Source: Acidobacteriota bacterium (lineage in GTDB: Bacteria > Acidobacteriota > Terriglobia > Terriglobales > SCQP01). Taken from it: a stretch of DNA of 64,000 nt. Position numbers and translations under genes: made by a program. Positions 63,946 through 64,000 of this stretch are shown in pieces (the first letter of the stretch is position 1; each line of letters opens with the position of its first letter). The notes beneath the pieces are model-generated. The model searched no databases and was not told the DNA's origin. It was given only the letters and a program-made list of their open reading frames with translations. Location of the stretch: contig JAJYIU010000003.1 of assembly GCA_021789895.1 (NCBI GenBank), positions 62,001 to 126,000 of the forward strand, read 5' to 3'.

Positions 63946-64000
63946 CCCGCCCTCTGCATCGCGGCAGGAGAACATTTCTGCAGACCCTGGCTGCGGGCGT
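63942..64000 (+). CDS. Tat-leader protein, 3' truncated by window edge
   Basis: Only 19 codons are inside the window: MTRPLHRGRRTFLQTLAAG, a typical twin-Arg leader (GRRTFLQTLAAG). The ATG overlaps the preceding stop by 4 nt, so it is the next gene in the operon. In similar loci the next gene is often a Gfo/Idh/MocA-type oxidoreductase or a DUF1080 protein with such a leader, but this cannot be known from the visible part. Confidence 0.65.
   Translation, partial: MTRPLHRGRRTFLQTLAAG

Overview
The window is 64 kb of high-GC DNA that looks like a chromosome segment from an acidobacterium (Acidobacteriota; a Terriglobia-type soil organism is my inference). The pointers are a VWFA-related protein of the acidobacterial kind, an ECF-like sigma factor of the TIGR02999 type coupled to a Ser/Thr kinase, an Oar-like TonB-dependent receptor with an N-terminal carboxypeptidase-regulatory domain, an FG-GAP/Ig-like secreted protein, and many Tat-exported enzymes. 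Functional calls are by motif and family recognition only; no search was run.

Region 1 (1-31 kb) is mostly housekeeping and envelope functions. It holds a 5'-truncated threonine aldolase, thiG, a FtsB-like division protein, cutA, a BNR beta-propeller protein, an OmpA/PKD outer-membrane protein divergent from a sigma-54 response regulator/histidine kinase pair, tsaD, a DUF1697 protein, a beta-propeller phosphoesterase, a NatAB-like ABC exporter, a lytic transglycosylase and a GMC oxidoreductase. A membrane redox module (tetraheme cytochrome, four-cluster ferredoxin, NrfD) follows, with no catalytic molybdoenzyme subunit in sight. Then come the ECF-like sigma/kinase pair and an FG-GAP protein that ends at a clear intrinsic terminator.

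Region 2 (31.4-42 kb) starts at tRNA-Arg(CCU). Beside it lies a decayed IS1182-like transposase with stops, a frameshift and an internal deletion. Next are a VWFA protein, a sulfatase and its convergent radical-SAM sulfatase maturase (with a C-terminal SEC-C zinc motif), a phospholipase C-like phosphoesterase and an unknown protein. The region ends with a two-gene UxaA/SuyAB-type hydro-lyase.

Region 3 (42-64 kb) reads as a carbohydrate-utilisation locus. It contains a GntR/FadR-family regulator, GH3, a TPR protein, the TonB receptor, a sodium:solute symporter, a class I aldolase, a PPi-type phosphofructokinase, GH92 and GH2. A DUF4380-like protein and a GMC oxidoreductase + gluconate-2-dehydrogenase-subunit-3 + sugar epimerase + Tat-leader operon follow, running off the window end. 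Four gene-start regions here carry full or partial versions of the palindrome ATATCAGATAT, and two promoters share a 15-bp TGTrATATATAATAT core. I infer one GntR-controlled regulon: polymer capture outside, glycoside hydrolysis in the periplasm, uptake by the symporter, then phosphorylation/aldol cleavage, dehydration or C3-type oxidation.
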